DNA from: Clostridiaceae bacterium
GTDB lineage: Bacteria; Bacillota; Clostridia; DSM-8532
DNA length: 38,711 nucleotides
Direction of reading: 5' to 3'
Assembly: GCA_012519655.1 (NCBI GenBank)
Contig: JAAYPS010000162.1
Span: 1 to 38,711 of the forward strand
Below are positions 35,438 through 38,711 of the stretch, piece by piece (the stretch's first letter is position 1; each line of letters starts with the position of its first letter). The position numbers were made by a program, and so were the translations under genes. The notes beneath the pieces are model-generated. The model worked only from the letters and a program-made list of their open reading frames with translations. It did no database searches and was not told the DNA's origin.

Positions 35438-36075
35438 ACATTAATTATGTCCACTACTTCGAAGAAATTGTGTGATTTGCTCGTAATAAAACTTATAAAC
35501 TCTTCTACATTAGCAGACAATAAATCATTCTTTTGTAAAACAGTTATTTTCTCATTCCAAATAATAATAAATAAATCCTCTGTGATGAATATGTTTTCTA
35601 TATCACTATAGTTAATTGTAACATTTCCTACCAACTGCACATTATCATCAGTAAAGGTAACTGTACCCATAGGCATTTTTTCATATTCACTAAATAGCTT
35701 AATAGCAGCTTTATCAAATGGTGTTACCTTCGCCTTTTTCGTGTTTCTTCCGCGCCCAAAATATAGTATTCCTATACCAATGCCAAAAGCCCCTGCAAAT
35801 AATGGTACTAACATTTCCTTAGGCTCCATTAGAGAAGGAATAAACATAAACAGACCCATAATCATTAAAATAATTCCATATATTCTATACCTAGTACGAC
35901 GCTTTTTCAGCACTTCTTCAGAGACTTTTCCCTTGGAGTTCATTTTATCTACAAATGTCCACATCCCGGGATGTTCTTTTCTTGAAACTAATTCTGTTCT
36001 CTTTTCTAATGCCTTACTTACTTGTGGTTTAAACGATACATCGTTATACTTGGTTAATTCGAAAACAAACTCCAT
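35434..36075 (-). CDS. Membrane protein with YcxB-like C-terminal domain
   Basis: A 213-residue protein starting MEFVFELTKYNDVSFKPQVSK. After a charged N-terminus it has two membrane helices at about residues 65-107 (YGIILMIMGLFMFIPSLM and the second after EPKEMLV). A beta-rich domain follows (TVTFTDDNVQLVGNVTINYSDIENIFITEDLFIIIWN) of the YcxB-like/PH-like type. The function is unknown. The open frame begins at 36132, but GAGGGTGG lies before the ATG at 36075. A second YcxB-type protein is coded at 37633-38154, so the region has two. The 3' end abuts an ACT-domain remnant. Confidence 0.75.
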   Translation of the reverse strand: MEFVFELTKYNDVSFKPQVSKALEKRTELVSRKEHPGMWTFVDKMNSKGKVSEEVLKKRRTRYRIYGIILMIMGLFMFIPSLMEPKEMLVPLFAGAFGIGIGILYFGRGRNTKKAKVTPFDKAAIKLFSEYEKMPMGTVTFTDDNVQLVGNVTINYSDIENIFITEDLFIIIWNEKITVLQKNDLLSANVEEFISFITSKSHNFFEVVDIINV

Positions 36076-36216
36076 ATATTCCACCCTCAAACTAAAAATA
36101 TCTCTGCAAATTTTTTTACTACATAGGAGCAAATTTTTATTTGTATTAATATTTTACCATTTTTATACTAAATCACAAGTGAAGTAGGAAAAATCACCCT
36201 AAAGGCTATATAATTA

Positions 36217-36265
36217 AGGGGCAGATACTGCTTGTGACATTTCACGCTCTACAGTTCTGCCCCCT
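36217..36265 (-). terminator. Terminator-like hairpin
   Basis: About 13 bp of pairing with two bulges (AGGGGCAGATACTG at 36217-36230 with CAGTTCTGCCCCCT at 36252-36265) lies 40 bases beyond the stop of the permease-like gene. The U tract on the minus strand is poor. Confidence 0.5.
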
Positions 36266-36304
36266 ATTCATACTTTTGCACTATTTCCATACATTTAGAG
36301 ATAA

Positions 36305-36964
36305 TCAATTCTTAACAACTGCTTTTCTCACAAGCATCCAGCTCAGCACCATAAATATTCCAAATAGAATAAAACAAGATAACATACACATAAAAGGATT
36401 TATTAATAATGCTCCAGAAATTTTAGCAACCCCTGTGAATAATACTCCTTTAAATAGCAAAGTATCAACTACAGGTAGAATAACAAACAAGAGGGCGGGA
36501 ACCCCGATTGACACTATTATCTTTTGAGTCTTATTCATTCGATAGTAAAGCGTGGTTATCAAATAGCCAACAGCTGTTAATGAAATATACATAAAGTAAC
36601 ATAATAGAAACGATATAATAAAGCCCCCTATACTGTCTATTCTTATATCGTACAGCATTTCCAGCATTCCTGCACTGTAGATACCATCGTTTACGACAGA
36701 AATGCTTTTGCTTATCAATGAAAGAACAGTGTCGATCAATGCCATAACACTGGAGATTACAAGTGTACTAGCAATCTGACTGATAAACATAGTCTTCCTC
36801 GAGATTCCATTTTGCATAAACATCTTGAAAACATCGGTGAAGGAATTTAAACCCAAAACAAACAGAAAGATTGCGGATGCAAGTTCCAATCCCTGAATAC
36901 TCCCCTGTATTTGGACATTACCCTTCATTAATGGTTCGATATTGCATAATAGACAGGTCTTCAA
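36305..36964 (-). CDS. ABC-2-type permease-like membrane protein, N-terminally short
   Basis: A 219-residue protein with about six hydrophobic segments, beginning LELASAIFLFVLGLNSFTDVFKMFMQNGISRKTMF. That segment resembles the middle of ABC-2-type permeases found with GntR-controlled ABC exporters in Firmicutes, which normally have one or two helices and a cytoplasmic lead before it. Here the frame opens with a TTG at 36964 and no ribosome binding site, and residues 1-25 look unrelated. It is therefore probably a 5'-truncated gene. No ATPase partner is in the window. The final residues (VLSWMLVRKAVVKN) look like a natural end. Confidence 0.6.
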   Translation of the reverse strand: MKTCLLCNIEPLMKGNVQIQGSIQGLELASAIFLFVLGLNSFTDVFKMFMQNGISRKTMFISQIASTLVISSVMALIDTVLSLISKSISVVNDGIYSAGMLEMLYDIRIDSIGGFIISFLLCYFMYISLTAVGYLITTLYYRMNKTQKIIVSIGVPALLFVILPVVDTLLFKGVLFTGVAKISGALLINPFMCMLSCFILFGIFMVLSWMLVRKAVVKN

Positions 36965-37031
36965 CAGGCGGCTTTTTTAAGGAATAATAACCAAGAGGTT
37001 TTTTTGTAGTTTTACTTATATCCTCAACTTG

Positions 37032-37538
37032 CTATTTATGCATAATGTGCTTAAATATTAATTCCCCGGCTTCTTTTGCAGAAATATCGCTTACATCAAT
37101 TTTATATGTATCCATTTTAAAGTAATTCTTTATTCTTGATACGCTTCTATTAATAACATCTTCAGTCCTTATTCCCATTTTTATATCCTTTGTAATTCGT
37201 GAAATTAATGCTTGTTCTGTACATATTAGAGAAAACTTATATAATTTACAATCATGTTTTTCTAACCTAGACAGCACATCATCAATAATACTTTGCTCAT
37301 GCATTACCCAACAAAAAACAATATTTTCATATACTGAGCATGAAATAAAATTATTTAAGAGATAACTAATATTATCAATTACCATATTTTTGGTTTCATC
37401 ATTAACGATAAAAGGAGACATGTCCCAACACCAATCACCATCCAGAAAAACACAGTTTGGCAAAAGTTTTTGCAATTCTCTGCTTGTTGCTGTTTTCCCT
37501 ACACCCATAGTTCCATTTATGAAAATTAGATTTTTCAT
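37032..37538 (-). CDS. Small P-loop kinase-like ATPase
   Basis: A 168-residue protein with Walker A NGTMGVGKT near residue 9-17, FLDGDWCWDMSPF near 33-45 (the usual acceptor-binding aspartate region of shikimate/gluconate-type small kinases), and a lid-like arginine-rich segment ISRITKDIKMGIRTEDVINRSVSRI. It belongs to the AAA/zeta-like P-loop kinases annotated as nucleotide kinases; the substrate is unknown. The ATG at 37538 follows GGGGA at 6 bases; the GTG at 37544 abuts the ribosome binding site and is less likely. Codon use and base composition look like those of the neighbours. Confidence 0.85.
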   Translation of the reverse strand: MKNLIFINGTMGVGKTATSRELQKLLPNCVFLDGDWCWDMSPFIVNDETKNMVIDNISYLLNNFISCSVYENIVFCWVMHEQSIIDDVLSRLEKHDCKLYKFSLICTEQALISRITKDIKMGIRTEDVINRSVSRIKNYFKMDTYKIDVSDISAKEAGELIFKHIMHK

Positions 37539-37632
37539 TTTCACTCCCCAATCTCAAAGGTTTAAATGTTCCCTAAACTAATGGCGGCTAAATGGCATGA
37601 AGTAACCACAACTTTCATGATGTTTATTAGCT

Positions 37633-38154
37633 TTATATTCTCTTAAACTTTTCTCCAAACTTTTCAACAAGAAATTCCTTGAACACACTAATATTATCTA
37701 AGTCTTTTTTTCTTACAAATGATGCTTGGTTTACTGTTAAATAAAAAATAAAATAATCTTTGCTTTCCAGTAAGGCATAAAATTGACTATACTTTAATTC
37801 ACCTGTTGACTTAAGTTCTTCATTCTCAAAAACTATTCTGTCTTCATAAAATTTTAAAGTATTAATGCTATCAAATGCTCCTGTTTTATCAGTCTTTATT
37901 CGTTGTACATTTCTCCGTTCAACTTTAAATACTACAACAGCAACTGCTAATGTAAACAATGCAATCCAACTTATTATGAATTTTGCTAAATTGATATTTG
38001 CGCTTTCAAAGCTAATCATTAGGCTTGCAAGCAAAGAGATTAACGCCAACAAAGGAATAGTTAACTTTCTTCTTTTGAAGGTTGCTATGTATAAAAATTT
38101 TCTATAGTCTTCCTTTGACATAGTCGTATTAATCACGATTTTGGGTTCTTCCAC
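37633..38154 (-). CDS. YcxB-family membrane protein
   Basis: A 173-residue protein with a short cytoplasmic lead (TTMSKEDYRKFLYIATFKRRK), two membrane helices at about 35-82 and a YcxB-like C-terminal domain (GAFDSINTLKFYEDRIVFENEELKSTGELKYSQFYALLESKDYFIFYLT, then SFVRKKDL). The layout (lead, helix pair, PH-like domain with a final Rx(K)DL) is the usual one for the family, whose function is unknown. The frame opens with GTG at 38163, which touches AAGGA; the GTG at 38154 is 8 bases after AAGGAG and is preferred. Confidence 0.85.
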   Translation of the reverse strand: MEEPKIVINTTMSKEDYRKFLYIATFKRRKLTIPLLALISLLASLMISFESANINLAKFIISWIALFTLAVAVVVFKVERRNVQRIKTDKTGAFDSINTLKFYEDRIVFENEELKSTGELKYSQFYALLESKDYFIFYLTVNQASFVRKKDLDNISVFKEFLVEKFGEKFKRI

Positions 38155-38328
38155 ATCATTCACTCCTTAACAAGCTATTAATAATGAAGTTTAATGGCCG
38201 GGCAAATAAACCTGCCCCTGTTTACTACTGTGATTATTATATCAATAACTACACAATATAGTCCCTATTAATTTGAAATATGGCCGCATATTAAGAATTA
38301 TACGTCGTAATTTGATAAAATCTCTTTA

Positions 38329-38658
38329 TTAACGTATATGTTTTATTAATGTTATTACTCTATCAATACCTTTTTTCAAGAATGTTCTTTTGTCTAGTAA
38401 AAGAGTTACTCCACTTCTTTTTGCAATTTCTTTAACGACATAGTCAATATTTCTATTATCTGTTATGATTTTTTCTTCGGTAATTTCAGTATCAAAAACT
38501 TTAATACAACTATCAATTTGAGATTTAGCCCAAGTTTCACCTCGTTCAAGCCGTTTATTCAATCGTTTTAATATGGTTTCTTTATTAGCATACAAAATAT
38601 AATGCTTTAGAATTATTCCGTCATCTGAAATATTCTGAGCAAAATAAAAGAGCCACAT
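38329..38658 (-). pseudogene. C-terminal fragment of a P-loop kinase-like protein
   Basis: The 109 residues contain HYILYANKETILKRLNKRLERGETWAKSQIDSC, which matches the lid and C-terminal part of small AAA-type kinases. The P-loop half is missing. In-frame coding-like sequence (RAAEMWLFYFAQNI) continues about 15 codons upstream of the ATG at 38658 to a stop at about 38699, so the cut lies inside the window and is not a window-edge effect. No ribosome binding site precedes the ATG. Probably a decayed paralogue of the gene at 37032. Confidence 0.6.
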
Positions 38659-38711
38659 TTCTGCAGCTCTACTATTTGAAAATTTATGTCTATTGTGTAG
38701 TTACAAATAAG

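Noticed and set aside
1-38711. CRISPR array, phage or transposon
   Set aside because: No regular repeat-spacer pattern, integrase, transposase or terminal inverted repeats were seen on either strand.

Overview
The window looks like chromosome from a low-GC, Gram-positive anaerobe of the class Clostridia. The signs are AT-rich DNA, strong AGGAGG-type ribosome binding sites, sigma-A promoters, three Firmicutes-type RNA leaders (ydaO/c-di-AMP, FMN and T-box), an AddAB pair, a riboflavin ECF S-component, YesM-type sensor kinases and a lipobox sugar-binding protein. I cannot name the genus from sequence alone. I see no tRNA, rRNA, CRISPR array, phage or transposase gene.

Layout. 1-2.9 kb: the C-terminal end of a YesM-type histidine kinase, convergent with a GH2 glycosidase. 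3.0-9.3 kb: an overlapping addB-addA operon for double-strand-break end processing. 9.4-13.3 kb: a MATE-like membrane protein and citrate synthase, the latter behind a strong promoter and a c-di-AMP riboswitch, with a divergent KdpD-like universal stress protein. 13.5-19.7 kb: housekeeping genes (alpha-oxoamine synthase, a small unknown, truA, ROK glucokinase, YetF/DUF421 protein, acyl-CoA thioesterase, and ribU under an FMN riboswitch). 19.9-22.7 kb: uvrA. 23.1-32.8 kb: a fucose-glycan locus with GH29 and GH95 fucosidases, two sugar ABC permeases, a solute-binding lipoprotein, a sensor kinase and a UroD-fold protein. 33.0-35.1 kb: thrS with a T-box leader. 35.2-38.7 kb: small membrane and P-loop genes, several of them remnants.

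How the genes fit together. The 23-33 kb block reads as a unit for sensing, importing and trimming fucosylated glycans: the kinase senses, the LplB/YtcP-like permeases and lipoprotein import, and the fucosidases cleave. Neither fucosidase shows an obvious signal peptide, so imported oligosaccharides are probably cut inside the cell. The block is damaged: the kinase and the binding protein are both cut at one point near 25797, tail to tail. This is either a real rearrangement or an assembly join.

The most notable regulatory arrangement is the c-di-AMP riboswitch reading into citrate synthase. It would tie entry into the TCA cycle, and so glutamate supply, to a second messenger best known for potassium and osmotic control. 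Other points to examine are a ThrS lacking most of its TGS domain, a compact AddB without the N-terminal Walker A seen in Bacillus AddB, a perfect 32-bp palindrome, and several repeats in intergenic DNA.
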